From the NCBI RefSeq assembly GCF_000426305.1, contig NZ_AUFC01000019.1:1-64000 (forward strand): a stretch of 64,000 nucleotides of DNA. The letters run 5' to 3'. The stretch comes from Anaerovorax odorimutans DSM 5092 (GTDB taxonomy: Bacteria; Bacillota; Clostridia; Peptostreptococcales; Anaerovoracaceae). The notes beneath the pieces are model-generated. The model made no database searches. It had not been told where the DNA came from and worked only from the letters and a program-made list of their open reading frames with translations. Below, piece by piece: positions 1 through 10,946 of this stretch (within the stretch, counting starts at the first letter, position 1; each line of letters begins with the position of its first letter). The position numbers were made by a program, and so were the translations under genes.

Positions 1-24
1 GCCAGGATCAAACTCTTAATTAAA
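1..24 (-). rRNA. rrs: 16S rRNA, 5' end only (cut by window edge)
   Basis: Read on the minus strand, positions 16 to 1 give AGAGTTTGATCCTGGC, the conserved start of bacterial 16S rRNA. The mature 5' end should lie about 8 bases upstream of this, near position 24. The rest of the gene is outside the window. The leader and two strong promoters lie upstream, so this is the start of an rrn operon transcribed leftward. Confidence 0.93.
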
Positions 25-416
25 GTTGTATTTAAAAGCCGAAGCTTTAAAATCTGGTTCAGTAAAACGCATCGCGTTTCATTTTCTATCTTCATATTTG
101 TTATACGAATCTAGAATTATTGTTTTTTAAAGAAATTGTACGTTGACTCATTCGTTTATGAATTCATCTTACCAATCTTTGCTGATTGTTTGTACTTTAG
201 TCTCTTTCGAGAACTACTTAAAGTCCTCTTTGACTAAATTTCTACACTATGGAGTTTTCAAGGTTCAACGGACTTATTATTCTTTGCTAATCAAATGAAT
301 AAATGTCCTTCGTCAGTAATTACAAATACAATTGTAATCTGTGACATGGCTTAGCTTCTTTTAAGAAAGAGCTCCGTTGACTTCTCAACGCTCGTCCGCG
401 TCTAGCGAACTTTTTT
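25..416 (-). other. rrn operon leader
   Basis: This is the transcribed leader between the rrn promoters and 16S. On the minus strand it contains CTTGAAAACT near 253-262, which resembles the boxA antitermination element of clostridial and Bacillus rrn leaders. It also contains a short hairpin, AAAGC-TTCG-GCTTT, near 38-52, just before the 16S start. No open reading frame with a ribosome-binding site was seen. The boxA assignment is by resemblance only. Confidence 0.6.
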
Positions 417-445
417 AGTATATCTCATCTTGCTATCTTTGTCAA
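417..445 (-). promoter_or_regulatory. rrn proximal promoter
   Basis: On the minus strand a perfect -35 TTGACA (440-445) and a -10 TATACT (417-422) are separated by exactly 17 bases. The site drives the rrn operon leftward, with transcription starting near 410. Confidence 0.85.
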
Positions 446-510
446 CTACTTTTTCAACTTTTTTATTTTTGTTTAGTTTACTTGGTAATTTCGTTTTTGA
501 TAGCTTAACT

Positions 511-539
511 ATATTACCAAACACAATAACATATGTCAA
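511..539 (-). promoter_or_regulatory. rrn distal promoter
   Basis: A second minus-strand promoter has -35 TTGACA (534-539) and -10 TAATAT (511-516) with 17-base spacing. It lies 94 bases upstream of the first one. Tandem rrn promoters about 90 bases apart are common in Firmicutes. Confidence 0.8.
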
Positions 540-758
540 CCGTTTTTTCATAATTATTTAAAATTATTTTAAAAAAGGTTAAAACAATACATTCCTAGAT
601 AAACTACAATTCTAATATTACCATTTTCAAACTACTTTATTCATATCTATAATAACTATTTCTAAATTGGTGTGTAAACATAATTACTGTTCAAATATAA
701 AAAGCTATTGTTTTGCTATAAGGGGTATGGGTTATTTATATAAAAATATGTATATAAA
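540..758. other. intergenic, no recognised content
   Basis: This AT-rich stretch lies between the distal rrn promoter and the leucine operon terminator. I see no reading frame with a ribosome-binding site, no strong hairpin and no RNA gene. It may hold upstream elements for the rrn promoters. Confidence 0.5.
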
Positions 759-793
759 GAAAACGACAAACTTAAAATTATGCTTGTCGTTTT
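759..793 (-). terminator. leucine operon terminator
   Basis: An inverted repeat (GAAAACGACAA with TTGTCGTTTTC) lies 50 bases past the leuB stop. On the minus strand the 3' arm runs into a T-rich tail. It fits an intrinsic terminator for the leftward leu operon. Confidence 0.75.
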
Positions 794-840
794 CGTTATA
801 TTATTATATTGTTTATCTCGTTAATTAATTATCATATTAA

Positions 841-1911
841 TTATATGGCATTTACAATCAAGTCACCGGTTTCTTTTGTTCCTATAGGTTTCATGCCATC
901 TACCATAATATCCGGCGTTCTATATCCAGCTTTTAATACAGATTTAACCGCATTTTCTATATCATCAGCCTCCTTAGATAATCCAAAAGTATAACGAAGC
1001 ATCATAGCACTTGATAAAATAGTAGCCATTGGATTCGCTTTATTTTGCCCTGCAATATCAGGTGCAGAGCCATGTACAGGTTCATACATTCCAAAATTAC
1101 CTTTTGCAAGACTCGCAGATGGTAGCATACCTATAGATCCTGTAATCATACTTGCTTCATCAGAAAGTATATCTCCAAATATGTTGCTTGTTACAATAAC
1201 ATCAAACTGCTTAGGGTTTCTAACTAATTGCATTGCTGCATTATCAATGTACATATGATTTAGTTCAACCTCAGGGTAGTCTTTAGCCACCTCTGTCACT
1301 ATTCTTCTCCAAAGTCTAGAACTTTCCAATACATTGGCCTTGTCAACACTGGTTAACTTTTTCCCTCTTTTCATAGCCATATCAAAAGCAACAATAGCTA
1401 TTCTTTTTACTTCTTCTTCTGAATAAAGTTCTATGTCATATGCCGCAGGCCCAAGCTCTGTATCTTTGAAACCTTTTTCTCCAAAATAAATTCCACCAGT
1501 TAACTCTCTTACAACAAGAATATCCATTCCTCCACTTACTATTTCAGCTTTTAATGGACAAGCATCTGCAAGTTCTTCAAATAAAAGAGCAGGCCTCAGA
1601 TTTGCAAATAATCCAAGTTCTTTTCTTAATCCTAATAATGCTCTTTCCGGTCTCTTATCGCCAGGTAGAGTATCCCACTGCCATCCTCCTACAGCTCCCA
1701 AAAAAACTGCATCGCTGTTTTTACAAATATCTATTGTTTCTTGAGGAAGACATTCTCCTGTAGCATCTATTGCAGCTCCTCCGGCTAATACTGTCGTATA
1801 GTTAAATTTATGATTATATTTTTCTCCTATTTTATCCAATACTCTTACAGTCTGTTCCACTACTTCTGGTCCAATTCCATCTCCTGGTACTAATGCAATT
1901 TTGTAGTTCAT
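841..1911 (-). CDS. leuB: 3-isopropylmalate dehydrogenase
   Basis: This cytoplasmic enzyme oxidises and decarboxylates 3-isopropylmalate with NAD to give 2-oxoisocaproate, the third step of leucine synthesis. The 356-residue length is normal. The N-terminal GDGIGPEV motif (about residues 10-17) and the metal/substrate motif [12 protein letters not shown] (about 245-256) are present, with the [15 protein letters not shown] nucleotide-binding stretch near residue 280. It is the last gene of leuA-leuC-leuD-leuB, starting 30 bases after leuD, with AAGGAG upstream of the ATG. Control should come from the T-box ahead of leuA. Confidence 0.96.
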   Translation of the reverse strand: MNYKIALVPGDGIGPEVVEQTVRVLDKIGEKYNHKFNYTTVLAGGAAIDATGECLPQETIDICKNSDAVFLGAVGGWQWDTLPGDKRPERALLGLRKELGLFANLRPALLFEELADACPLKAEIVSGGMDILVVRELTGGIYFGEKGFKDTELGPAAYDIELYSEEEVKRIAIVAFDMAMKRGKKLTSVDKANVLESSRLWRRIVTEVAKDYPEVELNHMYIDNAAMQLVRNPKQFDVIVTSNIFGDILSDEASMITGSIGMLPSASLAKGNFGMYEPVHGSAPDIAGQNKANPMATILSSAMMLRYTFGLSKEADDIENAVKSVLKAGYRTPDIMVDGMKPIGTKETGDLIVNAI

Positions 1912-1941
1912 GACTTTTAATCACTCCTTATTTTAATTTAT

Positions 1942-2421
1942 TTATAGATTCTCTTTTACGTAATTTACTAAGCCTCCGCTTTCTATAATCTTTGTTATAA
2001 AGTCGGGGAAGGGTTCCGCTTGATATGTTTCATTTTTTGTATTATTTGTTATTATACCAGTTTGAAAGTCTACCGTTACTTCATCTCCTGCTTCAATTTT
2101 CTCTGCTGCCTCTTCACATTCTAATATTGGAAGACCTGTATTAAATGAATTCCTGTAAAAAATTCTCGCAAAGGTTGGTGCAATAACACAACTTACACCG
2201 GAAGCTTTAATAGCAATCGGCGCATGCTCTCTTGACGATCCACATCCGAAATTTTTTCCAGCTACTATAATATCTCCTTCTTGTACTTTAGATGCAAATT
2301 CTGCATCGATATCCTCCATACAATGAGATGCCAGTTCTGACGGCTCCGATGTGTTTAAGTGTCTTGCCGGAATTATTACATCTGTATCTACGTTTTCACC
2401 ATATTTAAAAACTTTTCCCAT
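1942..2421 (-). CDS. leuD: 3-isopropylmalate dehydratase small subunit
   Basis: This is the small (swivel) subunit that, with LeuC, converts 2-isopropylmalate to 3-isopropylmalate. At 159 residues it belongs to the short form found in archaea and many clostridia; the enterobacterial subunit is about 200. The family signature [15 protein letters not shown] is at about residues 60-74. It lies between leuC (39-base gap) and leuB. Because it pairs with the short LeuC form (425 residues), homoaconitase-type substrates cannot be fully excluded, but the leuA and leuB neighbours make leucine synthesis the clear reading. Confidence 0.95.
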   Translation of the reverse strand: MGKVFKYGENVDTDVIIPARHLNTSEPSELASHCMEDIDAEFASKVQEGDIIVAGKNFGCGSSREHAPIAIKASGVSCVIAPTFARIFYRNSFNTGLPILECEEAAEKIEAGDEVTVDFQTGIITNNTKNETYQAEPFPDFITKIIESGGLVNYVKENL

Positions 2422-2460
2422 TTTAAACTATTCCTTTCTTTTAATTAAAATATCCTAATT

Positions 2461-3738
2461 TTAAAATTCTTCTGGATTTGCAATACATCCTTTTACCGCT
2501 GATGCTGCTGCTACAGCCGGACTTGCAAGATAAACTTCAGAATCCACGTGACCCATTCTGCCTACAAAGTTTCTGTTTGTTGTGGCAACAGCTCTTTCTC
2601 CTGCTGCAAGAATCCCCATATGACCTCCAAGGCATGGTCCGCATGTTGGAGTAGAGAAAACCGCTCCTGCTTTAACAAATATTTCTGCATATCCAGCTTT
2701 AATACAATCAAGATATATTTGTTGTGTTCCCGGGAAAATAATACATCTTACATTTTTAGCAACCTTTTTACCTTTTAATATTTTAGCTGTTACTTTCATA
2801 TCTTCCATTCTTCCATTTGTACATGAACCAATAACAACTTGATCTATTTTTACATTACCGACTTCATCAATTTTCTTTGTGTTTTCAGGAAGATGCGGAA
2901 AAGCAACAGTTGGTCTGATTGCTGCCAAATCAATCACATACGTTTCATCATAAACAGCATTTTTATCTGGTTTATAAACCTTCATACTTTTCTTAAATGC
3001 TTTATTTTTATTTCTATGCTGCTTCATATATTCTTTTGTCTTTTCATCTACCATAAAGATTCCATTTTTTGCTCCTGCTTCAATAGCCATATTAGCCATA
3101 GCGAGTCTGTCATCCATGGAAAGATTCTTTAATCCCGATCCCATAAATTCCATAGATTTATAAAGGGCACCATCTACTCCAATCATACCAATAATATGAA
3201 GGATAACATCCTTACCGCTTACCCATTTTGATGGCTTTCCAACAAGTTCAAATTTAATAGCTGAAGGTACTTTAAACCATGCCTTTCCTCTTGCCATCCC
3301 AGCTGCCATGTCTGTAGAACCAATACCTGTGGAAAAAGCTCCTAATGCCCCGTATGTGCAAGTATGTGAATCTGCTCCAATGACAACATCTCCTGCAACG
3401 ACCAATCCTTTTTCAGGTAAAAGAGCATGCTCAATACCCATTTCACCAACTTCAAAATAATTTTCTATATCTTGTTTACCTGCAAATTCTCTTAGCATTT
3501 TACATTGCTCTGCCGCTTTGATATCTTTATTTGGTGTAAAATGATCCGGAACTAATACTACTTTATTTATATCAAAAACACCCTTTGCTCCCATTTTATT
3601 AAATTCTTTAATTGCCACCGGTCCTGTAATATCATTAGCCAAAACAATGTCTAAATTAGCTTCGATAAACTGACCAGGTTTTACTTCTTTTAGCCCTGCA
3701 TGCGCAGCTAAAATTTTCTGAGTCATAGTCATTGCCAT
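2461..3738 (-). CDS. leuC: 3-isopropylmalate dehydratase large subunit
   Basis: This is the aconitase-family large subunit that carries the [4Fe-4S] cluster and isomerises isopropylmalate. The three cluster cysteines are visible in the contexts [18 protein letters not shown] and TCGPCLGGH. At 425 residues it is the shorter archaeal/clostridial type. The ATG is 1 base after the leuA stop codon, so the two are almost certainly translationally coupled. The cluster would make the enzyme oxygen-sensitive, as expected in an anaerobe. Confidence 0.96.
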   Translation of the reverse strand: MAMTMTQKILAAHAGLKEVKPGQFIEANLDIVLANDITGPVAIKEFNKMGAKGVFDINKVVLVPDHFTPNKDIKAAEQCKMLREFAGKQDIENYFEVGEMGIEHALLPEKGLVVAGDVVIGADSHTCTYGALGAFSTGIGSTDMAAGMARGKAWFKVPSAIKFELVGKPSKWVSGKDVILHIIGMIGVDGALYKSMEFMGSGLKNLSMDDRLAMANMAIEAGAKNGIFMVDEKTKEYMKQHRNKNKAFKKSMKVYKPDKNAVYDETYVIDLAAIRPTVAFPHLPENTKKIDEVGNVKIDQVVIGSCTNGRMEDMKVTAKILKGKKVAKNVRCIIFPGTQQIYLDCIKAGYAEIFVKAGAVFSTPTCGPCLGGHMGILAAGERAVATTNRNFVGRMGHVDSEVYLASPAVAAASAVKGCIANPEEF

Positions 3739-3739
3739 A

Positions 3740-5284
3740 TTAATTTACCTCCCTCATTTTTTTATGGTTTTCCTCATCATATATCATTTTATTTACAGCA
3801 TTTACATAAGCATAAATGCTTGCTTCAATTACATCTGTAGAAAGACCTCTTCCTGCAAAGACAGTACCTTCTTCATTACTTATTTTTACAAGAGCATCTC
3901 CTTGCGCATCTTTTCCTTCTGTTACTGATTTTAATTCGTAATCTTCTAATTTTAAAGACATTCCCACAATTTTTTCGATAGCTTTAAAAGCTGCATCAAC
4001 TGGGCCATCACCAGTTGAAACTCTTTCGATAAATTTGCCTTCTTTCATCATTTTTACTACTGCTGTTGAAGTAATACTGTTTCCGCTGTTAATCACAAAC
4101 TTGTCAACACTAAATGTTTTAGGAACTTGAACTGATTCCTTATCAATAAGTACTTCAATATCCCTATCATATACTTGCTTTTTCTTATCAGCAAGAACTT
4201 TAAACTTTTTAAAAGTAATATCGATATCTTCATCTGATAAATCATAACCCAAGGCTTTTACTTTATTTTTAAAGGCATGTTTACCTGAATGTTTTCCAAG
4301 TACCATATTATTGGCATTAAGTCCAACAGATTCTGGTGTCATAATTTCATACGTTTCTCTATTATTCAAAACACCATGCTGGTGTATACCTGATTCGTGT
4401 GCAAATGCATTCTCACCAACTATCGCCTTATTAGGCTGTACCTTTACACCTGTAATTCTGCTTAACAGACTGGATGAACGCATGATTTCCGTTGTTACAA
4501 TTCTTGTATCAGCATCCAGCATATCTTTTCTTGTATGCAATGCCATAACAAGTTCTTCCATTGCAGAATTTCCTGCTCTTTCTCCTATTCCATTGATCGT
4601 ACATTCTATTTGTGTTACTCCTGCTTTAATAGCTGCAAGAGAATTAGCAACTCCAAGGCCAAGATCATTATGACAATGTGCTGATATAGTCACATTATCT
4701 AATGAAGGTGCAAGTTTTCTAAGATTCATAAAAAATTCATAATGTTCATCGGGAGTAGTATACCCTACTGTATCAGGCAAATTGATAGTAGTGGCTCCAG
4801 CTTTAATAACTCCCTCTATAACTTTAGCTAAAAATTGAGGATTACTTCTAGTGGCATCTTCAGCTGAGAATTCAATATCACTGCAGTATCCCTTTGCATG
4901 TTTTACCATTTCAATAGCTCTTTCATAAACTTCATCTGGCGTCATCTGTAATTTATATTCCATATGAAGTGGTGATGTTGCTATAAATGTATGAATTCTC
5001 GGTGCAGCTGCATCTTTTAAAGCCTCCCAGGCTCTGTCAATATCTCCTTTTACTGTTCTTGCCAGGCTTGCCACCCTACAATCTTTAATAGTTTCTGCTA
5101 TTGTTTTTACAGACAGAAAATCTCCCGGTGATGAAATTGCAAATCCTGCCTCAATTATATCGACTTTCATTCGTTCTAATTGTTTTGCCATCTCTATTTT
5201 TTCTTTTAGATTCATACTGCAACCTGGTGACTGCTCTCCATCTCTAAGCGTAGTGTCAAAAATTTTAATCATTTTCATTCCCAT
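3740..5284 (-). CDS. leuA: 2-isopropylmalate synthase
   Basis: This enzyme condenses acetyl-CoA with 2-oxoisovalerate, the committed step of leucine synthesis. The catalytic TIM barrel starts with [14 protein letters not shown] and carries the metal-binding [13 protein letters not shown] motif. The C-terminal third is the LeuA allosteric domain, the usual site of leucine feedback. The open frame reaches 5323, but AAAGGAGG lies 7 bases before the ATG at 5284, so 514 residues is the likely product. A homocitrate or citramalate synthase is possible from the fold, but the operon with leuCDB and a Leu T-box argues against it. Confidence 0.95.
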   Translation of the reverse strand: MGMKMIKIFDTTLRDGEQSPGCSMNLKEKIEMAKQLERMKVDIIEAGFAISSPGDFLSVKTIAETIKDCRVASLARTVKGDIDRAWEALKDAAAPRIHTFIATSPLHMEYKLQMTPDEVYERAIEMVKHAKGYCSDIEFSAEDATRSNPQFLAKVIEGVIKAGATTINLPDTVGYTTPDEHYEFFMNLRKLAPSLDNVTISAHCHNDLGLGVANSLAAIKAGVTQIECTINGIGERAGNSAMEELVMALHTRKDMLDADTRIVTTEIMRSSSLLSRITGVKVQPNKAIVGENAFAHESGIHQHGVLNNRETYEIMTPESVGLNANNMVLGKHSGKHAFKNKVKALGYDLSDEDIDITFKKFKVLADKKKQVYDRDIEVLIDKESVQVPKTFSVDKFVINSGNSITSTAVVKMMKEGKFIERVSTGDGPVDAAFKAIEKIVGMSLKLEDYELKSVTEGKDAQGDALVKISNEEGTVFAGRGLSTDVIEASIYAYVNAVNKMIYDEENHKKMREVN

Positions 5285-5504
5285 TTTAAATCCTCCTTTA
5301 ATTAAGCGGAAACTTACTTTCAAAATAAAATGAAAGTTATCTGTAATTCAATTTAACTTACAGGTCCCAGGATATTTGGTATTACTTACTACAAAATTGA
5401 AATTTTTATATATGAAAGCTTTTAAAAATACATCTGCTCTCTTCAATTTTATTTAAATTGTAGTTTTTATTTATTTATATCTAAAAGAGATATTTCCTAT
5501 ATAT

Positions 5505-5787
5505 TAAAAAATCCCTGAAGTTTAATAATAAACCTCAGGGACGATATAATACTACCGCGGTACCACCCTAGTTACTGTCAAATACAGTCCACTCTTTAGA
5601 TTCCAACAAATCCTTGACCTTGATAACGGGGTCTTCCGTGATTCCTTAATAGATAACCGTTAGGGAACCCTGCTCAGGAGCGAGATATAATCCTTTTTAC
5701 GTATCGGTTTTCAGCTGCCACCGACTCTCTGTAACGTTTTTTCAGAATTAAAAACTCCGTCATTGCATTTAGAATTTTAAATCTATT
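5505..5787 (-). promoter_or_regulatory. T-box leader, leucine-type, for the leu operon
   Basis: On the minus strand the T-box sequence AGGGTGGTACCGCGG (about 5553-5567) is intact. A terminator follows (5505-5541), with arms CCCTGAGGTTTA and TAAACTTCAGGG and a run of T. An AGAGAG/CGGTGG stem I region lies further upstream. The candidate specifier codon is CTC (Leu), in ATATCTCG about 5676-5684, just 5' of the CTCC that closes stem I with GGAG. Uncharged tRNA-Leu should bind and favour the antiterminator. The leader is certain; the specifier assignment is inference, supported by the leu genes. Confidence 0.92.
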
Positions 5788-5793
5788 GCGTTT

Positions 5794-5822
5794 AGTATAC
5801 ATAAAAATTTTTATAATGTCAA
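5794..5822 (-). promoter_or_regulatory. leu operon promoter
   Basis: The minus strand shows -35 TTGACA (5817-5822) and -10 TATACT (5794-5799) with 17-base spacing, immediately upstream of the T-box leader. Transcription should start near 5787. Confidence 0.85.
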
Positions 5823-5863
5823 ATAGAATTTTTATGTATTTAAGAATATTTTTCAATCAAAGT

Positions 5864-7330
5864 TTAACATTTTGATGCATTGAATTCTTCTTCAATTTCT
5901 TTAGGAAGCTTGGTTGCAAGACTTATTAAAATAATAGCAATTGAAGATGCAATAAAGCCCGGAATAATTTCATAAATGCTGAATATTCCTCCCACCGATT
6001 TCATATAGTACCAAATTAAATCCACAGCACCGCCAATAATCATTCCTGCAATAGCGCCCTGCTTTGTTGTTCTTTTCCAAAACAAAGAGAATAAAATAAG
6101 GGGTCCAAAAGCAGATCCAAAGCCTCCCCAAGCGCAAGATACAAGTCCAAATACGGAGCTGTTTGGATCAAGAGCCAGTAAAATAGCTATTGCGGCAACC
6201 AAAACTACCGTAATTCTGCTAATCCAGACCATACCCATTTCATCTACATTGTTTTTAGAAATAAGTCCGTAAAGGTCTTTGGATACAGAAGATGCGGTTA
6301 CCAAGAGTTGAGAACTTGCGGTACTCATAATTGCTGCTAGTATTGCAGTTAAAAGCAGCCCTGAAACCACTTCATTAAACATTAAATGAATCATAGTCAT
6401 ATATATGGTTTCACCATCTTTTAAATCAGGAAGCATTGCTTTACCTACCATTCCGATAATTACTGCTGTACTTAGAGTAATTATTACCCATGTCATGGCT
6501 ATAATTCTTGATTTTTTAATATTGTCAGGCGATTCAATAGCCATAAATCTAACTAAAATATGTGGTTGACCAAAATATCCTAACCCCCATCCAAGGGCTG
6601 ATGCAAGAAGCAGTACATTTACAGAATCTCCATCCATAGGGAAAAATCCCAACTTTTCCGGTGTTAATTGTGCAAGCCTTGCAGCAACTTCTCCCGATCC
6701 TCCCATATCTGCTATTGCAATTACGGGTACTATAATCAATGCAAAAAACATGATTGTACCTTGAATTGTATCTGTCCAACAAACTGCTGAAAATCCGCCA
6801 AGTGCAGTATATGATAAAATAATTAATGCACCTATTATTAGGCCAATTGTATAATCAAGGCCAAATACTGTTGAAAATAACTTAGCTCCTGCCGAAAATT
6901 GTGCCGCCGTATAAATAAGAAAAAAGATAACTATAAACACTGATGATACAACTCTTAATATATGTTTGGTATCTCTAAAGCGATTTTCAAAAAAATCTGG
7001 GATGGTAATAGAATTTGATGATGTTTCTGTATATTTTCTTAATCTCTTCGCTACAAACAGCCAATTTAGATATGTACCTATGGCTAGCCCAACAGCTGTC
7101 CATATTGCTTCAGATGTACCTGCCCATATACCATATGCTAATCCGGGTAATCCAATTAACAACCATCCACTCATGTCTGAAGCTTGTGCTGACATTGCTG
7201 TTACCCAACTGTTTAACTTTCTACCACCTAGAGTATAATCTGATATATTCTTTGTCTTATTGTAAAATATAAATCCTATTGCTACCATAAGAGCTAAATA
7301 AATTATAAATATTACTGCTATCGTGTTCAA
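5864..7330 (-). CDS. sodium:solute symporter, PutP-like
   Basis: This is a 488-residue membrane carrier of the SSS family, with about 13 hydrophobic segments. The stretch YTLGGRKLNSWVTAMSAQAS (about residues 32-51) matches the start of sodium/proline symporters, and it is followed by DMSGWLL. Proline is therefore the likeliest substrate, taken up with sodium, but other SSS members transport pantothenate or sugars. The start is TTG at 7330, overlapping the TGA stop of the DUF951 gene, with AAGGAAGG upstream, so translation is coupled. It ends the glnA-serS-DUF951 unit. Confidence 0.85.
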   Translation of the reverse strand: MNTIAVIFIIYLALMVAIGFIFYNKTKNISDYTLGGRKLNSWVTAMSAQASDMSGWLLIGLPGLAYGIWAGTSEAIWTAVGLAIGTYLNWLFVAKRLRKYTETSSNSITIPDFFENRFRDTKHILRVVSSVFIVIFFLIYTAAQFSAGAKLFSTVFGLDYTIGLIIGALIILSYTALGGFSAVCWTDTIQGTIMFFALIIVPVIAIADMGGSGEVAARLAQLTPEKLGFFPMDGDSVNVLLLASALGWGLGYFGQPHILVRFMAIESPDNIKKSRIIAMTWVIITLSTAVIIGMVGKAMLPDLKDGETIYMTMIHLMFNEVVSGLLLTAILAAIMSTASSQLLVTASSVSKDLYGLISKNNVDEMGMVWISRITVVLVAAIAILLALDPNSSVFGLVSCAWGGFGSAFGPLILFSLFWKRTTKQGAIAGMIIGGAVDLIWYYMKSVGGIFSIYEIIPGFIASSIAIILISLATKLPKEIEEEFNASKC

Positions 7331-7527
7331 GTCTCTTTACCTTCCTTTGCTTTTATCTTTTTCACTCTTTTTTCTAAATCATGTCTTTTCAGCCATACTT
7401 CTGTGCCACATGTGATACACTTAATTCTAAAATCCATACCTGTACGCTTTACTTCAAAGCTATTGCCTCCACATGGATGTTTCTTTTTTAATTCGATTAT
7501 ATCTCCAACATTTATATTTAAAGGCAT
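7327..7527 (-). CDS. DUF951 family small protein
   Basis: This 66-residue protein is of the DUF951 family, found across Firmicutes, with no firm function. It shows a small beta-rich domain with HPCGG near residue 17 and CITCG near residue 38, which looks like a zinc-knuckle arrangement with a following basic tail (KRVKKIKAKEG). It sits between serS (25-base gap) and the symporter, whose TTG start overlaps its stop codon. Confidence 0.8.
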   Translation of the reverse strand: MPLNINVGDIIELKKKHPCGGNSFEVKRTGMDFRIKCITCGTEVWLKRHDLEKRVKKIKAKEGKET

Positions 7528-7552
7528 ATTTCACCATTCCTTTTAATAAATA

Positions 7553-8842
<1,290 letters not shown>

Positions 8843-10750
8843 CTAGAGTAAATTCTTTTTATATTCTATATATATATCCGTTAATTCCTGTACTTTTTCT
8901 TGCATTTCAATCTGTAATTCTGATGCATCATCATATTTTTTCTCATCTAATGCATTTTTTATTCTCGTTAATAAACATTTTTCTGTCATCTTATCTTGTC
9001 CCAGATAAACTCTTAGTTTTTGAATTCTATTCCAATTGTACATATCATAATCTGTACAATCATTATCAAGATGGCCCTTTCTACATTCTCTTACTAACTG
9101 CATGGTATTTGGAATAATTCTGTTATGCAGCTCTGTTGCCCATTGTGCTGTAGCCGCTTCTTTATATGAGGCTAATGTAATATCGTCAAAGACCCCACCT
9201 CTCATTAATATTCCCACCTTATCAGGGTATTTATCAAAAGCGGATATGTTTTCCCAAACTGTTGCAGGTGCTTTACCAAATATTTTGTTTCTTTCTTCTT
9301 CACTATATTCATCAAACACATCTTTTTCACTTCTATATACTCTGTCTTTTTCTAGATAAAAAGCTTCTTCTCCGTGTTTTTTAGAAAGAATTTCCTCTAG
9401 TTCCTTAGAGGTTTTTCCGTCTTCTAATGCAACTTTAATACCATCAAGCATAGCTAAATATCCTGTAGCTAATACTAGATAAGTATTACTCTTCGGATTT
9501 GGTGAGCGAAGTTCAAACCTTGTTGACAGAGGATTATTTTGATCTCGCACAAGACCAATTAATACAGTTCTGTTTCTTGAAGGATTTTCAGCCGTATGTC
9601 CTATAGAGGTTACTATGCAAATAGGTGCTTCAAATCCCGGCTTTAATCTATTAATTGCATCATTTGTTGCCGTAACAAACGGATTCATTACCTCATAATT
9701 TTTTAACATTCCCATAAGCGCGCCAAATCCAATTGGATTCATAAATTCTTTTTTTGCATCTTTTGGCGCAAATAAACTTATCATTTTTCCGCTTTTTAAT
9801 TTTGCCGCAACTCCCATATGTGTATGTTCACCGCTTCCGGCAACACCTTCAATTGGTTTTGCCATAAAAGTTACTTCAAGACCATGCGCCCTAAATATAT
9901 CTTTTACGATATATTTAATTTGCATTTCGTTATCTGCTGCTTGCAGTGCAGTACTATATTTCCAATCAATCTCCAGTTGTTCTAATATATGATCATATTC
10001 TCCGGAACTTCCAAGTTTAGCCGGAATTCCGCCAACCTCTTTATGTCCCATTTCCACTTCAAACCCATATTTATCTAAAATAATCAATGATTTTTCTAAA
10101 GCAGTTCTTACAGGACCTCTTGTTCTTTGCCAATATTGTTCTTTTAATTCTTGTGAAGTGGAAAGCTGCTCTTTATCTGCTTTATCTTCTGGAGTTCTAA
10201 CCCAAAATTCAAGTTCTGTGGCAGCAGTTAAAACTAAATCTTCTATTTCATCAGCTGAATCTATGTCTAAATCTTCTAAGACATATGGATTTTCTCTTAA
10301 AAGCTGTATCAATCCTTGTTTAAAAGTTTCTACTGCTTTTCTAAGCATTACTCTTGATCCAACTTCTGCAGTATCATTATGTACTAAAAAAGATGGAATT
10401 CTCAATGTTCCCACGGGAAGTTTTGTATCTTCTGTGAGAAAATTATAATTATAGTCTACATACCAATTTACATCTAAGTCAGGTATAATATCTACTTTTG
10501 CATTATTTAAAGCTGCAATTTTAGGAAGTACAACACTAGAGCCATCAGTTTGAACACCATGAACTAAAAATTTATCCATATCCTTTATAAATAAATGCAC
10601 CGGAATTTTTTCATCTGTGTCATGTCCTCCAATGTCCAGTCCCACAAGAGATACAAATTTAATCTCTGGATGAAGATTCAATAATTCAGTTATTTCTTCT
10701 TTTGAATGTTTTTCTTTTGGAATGTTAAATAACATTCTATCTATCATCAT
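8843..10750 (-). CDS. large glutamine synthetase family protein (635 aa)
   Basis: The protein has an N-terminal beta-grasp region (about 1-120) and a glutamine synthetase catalytic domain. Visible motifs are TELEFWV (metal site), GSGEHTHMGV (ammonia/metal loop), NRLKPGFEAP (ATP region), NRTVLIG and RFELRSPNP. It should make glutamine from glutamate, ammonia and ATP. At 635 residues it is about 190 longer than type I enzymes, and the extra length is a mostly helical C-terminal part from about residue 450. It lacks the typical KHNNWS loop that I associate with type III enzymes. GAAAGGAG precedes the ATG. Confidence 0.88.
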   Translation of the reverse strand: MMIDRMLFNIPKEKHSKEEITELLNLHPEIKFVSLVGLDIGGHDTDEKIPVHLFIKDMDKFLVHGVQTDGSSVVLPKIAALNNAKVDIIPDLDVNWYVDYNYNFLTEDTKLPVGTLRIPSFLVHNDTAEVGSRVMLRKAVETFKQGLIQLLRENPYVLEDLDIDSADEIEDLVLTAATELEFWVRTPEDKADKEQLSTSQELKEQYWQRTRGPVRTALEKSLIILDKYGFEVEMGHKEVGGIPAKLGSSGEYDHILEQLEIDWKYSTALQAADNEMQIKYIVKDIFRAHGLEVTFMAKPIEGVAGSGEHTHMGVAAKLKSGKMISLFAPKDAKKEFMNPIGFGALMGMLKNYEVMNPFVTATNDAINRLKPGFEAPICIVTSIGHTAENPSRNRTVLIGLVRDQNNPLSTRFELRSPNPKSNTYLVLATGYLAMLDGIKVALEDGKTSKELEEILSKKHGEEAFYLEKDRVYRSEKDVFDEYSEEERNKIFGKAPATVWENISAFDKYPDKVGILMRGGVFDDITLASYKEAATAQWATELHNRIIPNTMQLVRECRKGHLDNDCTDYDMYNWNRIQKLRVYLGQDKMTEKCLLTRIKNALDEKKYDDASELQIEMQEKVQELTDIYIEYKKNLL

Positions 10751-10845
10751 ACTTTTTACTCCTTTCGGCTATTTTTAATATTTATAAATTAAGTCCCTTT
10801 ATATTTGTTTATAGAACATATCTGTTTTTTGCCTGTTAACATTTA

Positions 10846-10894
10846 ATTATACCTTGCAAATTATAGTTTTTCCAGTTATTTTTATAATTTGCAA
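10846..10894 (-). promoter_or_regulatory. glnA-side promoter with a 12-bp inverted repeat
   Basis: On the minus strand TATAAT (10846-10851) is a good -10. Just upstream is a perfect inverted repeat: TTGCAAATTATA (10854-10865) with TATAATTTGCAA (10883-10894), separated by 17 bases. The -35 is weak (TGGAAA) and lies between the arms. This fits a promoter under the control of a DNA-binding regulator, but the regulator is unknown. Confidence 0.5.
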
Positions 10895-10904
10895 AAAATC
10901 TGCA

Positions 10905-10938
10905 TAAACAAAAACTCGCAATAGCGAGTTTTTGTTTA
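10905..10938 (-). terminator. terminator after the UPF0182 gene
   Basis: There is a perfect 15-bp inverted repeat, TAAACAAAAACTCGC and its complement, with a 4-base loop, 8 bases past the stop at 10947. The 3' arm on the minus strand carries a T-rich run. It separates this gene from the glnA promoter. Confidence 0.85.
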
Positions 10939-10946
10939 TATTTTAA

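Noticed and set aside
5674-5856. A 60-codon minus-strand frame upstream of leuA
   Set aside because: It covers the promoter and T-box stem I, where RNA structure explains the conservation.
7015-7272. Overlapping plus-strand frames in the symporter gene
   Set aside because: Antisense shadows of a hydrophobic membrane protein.
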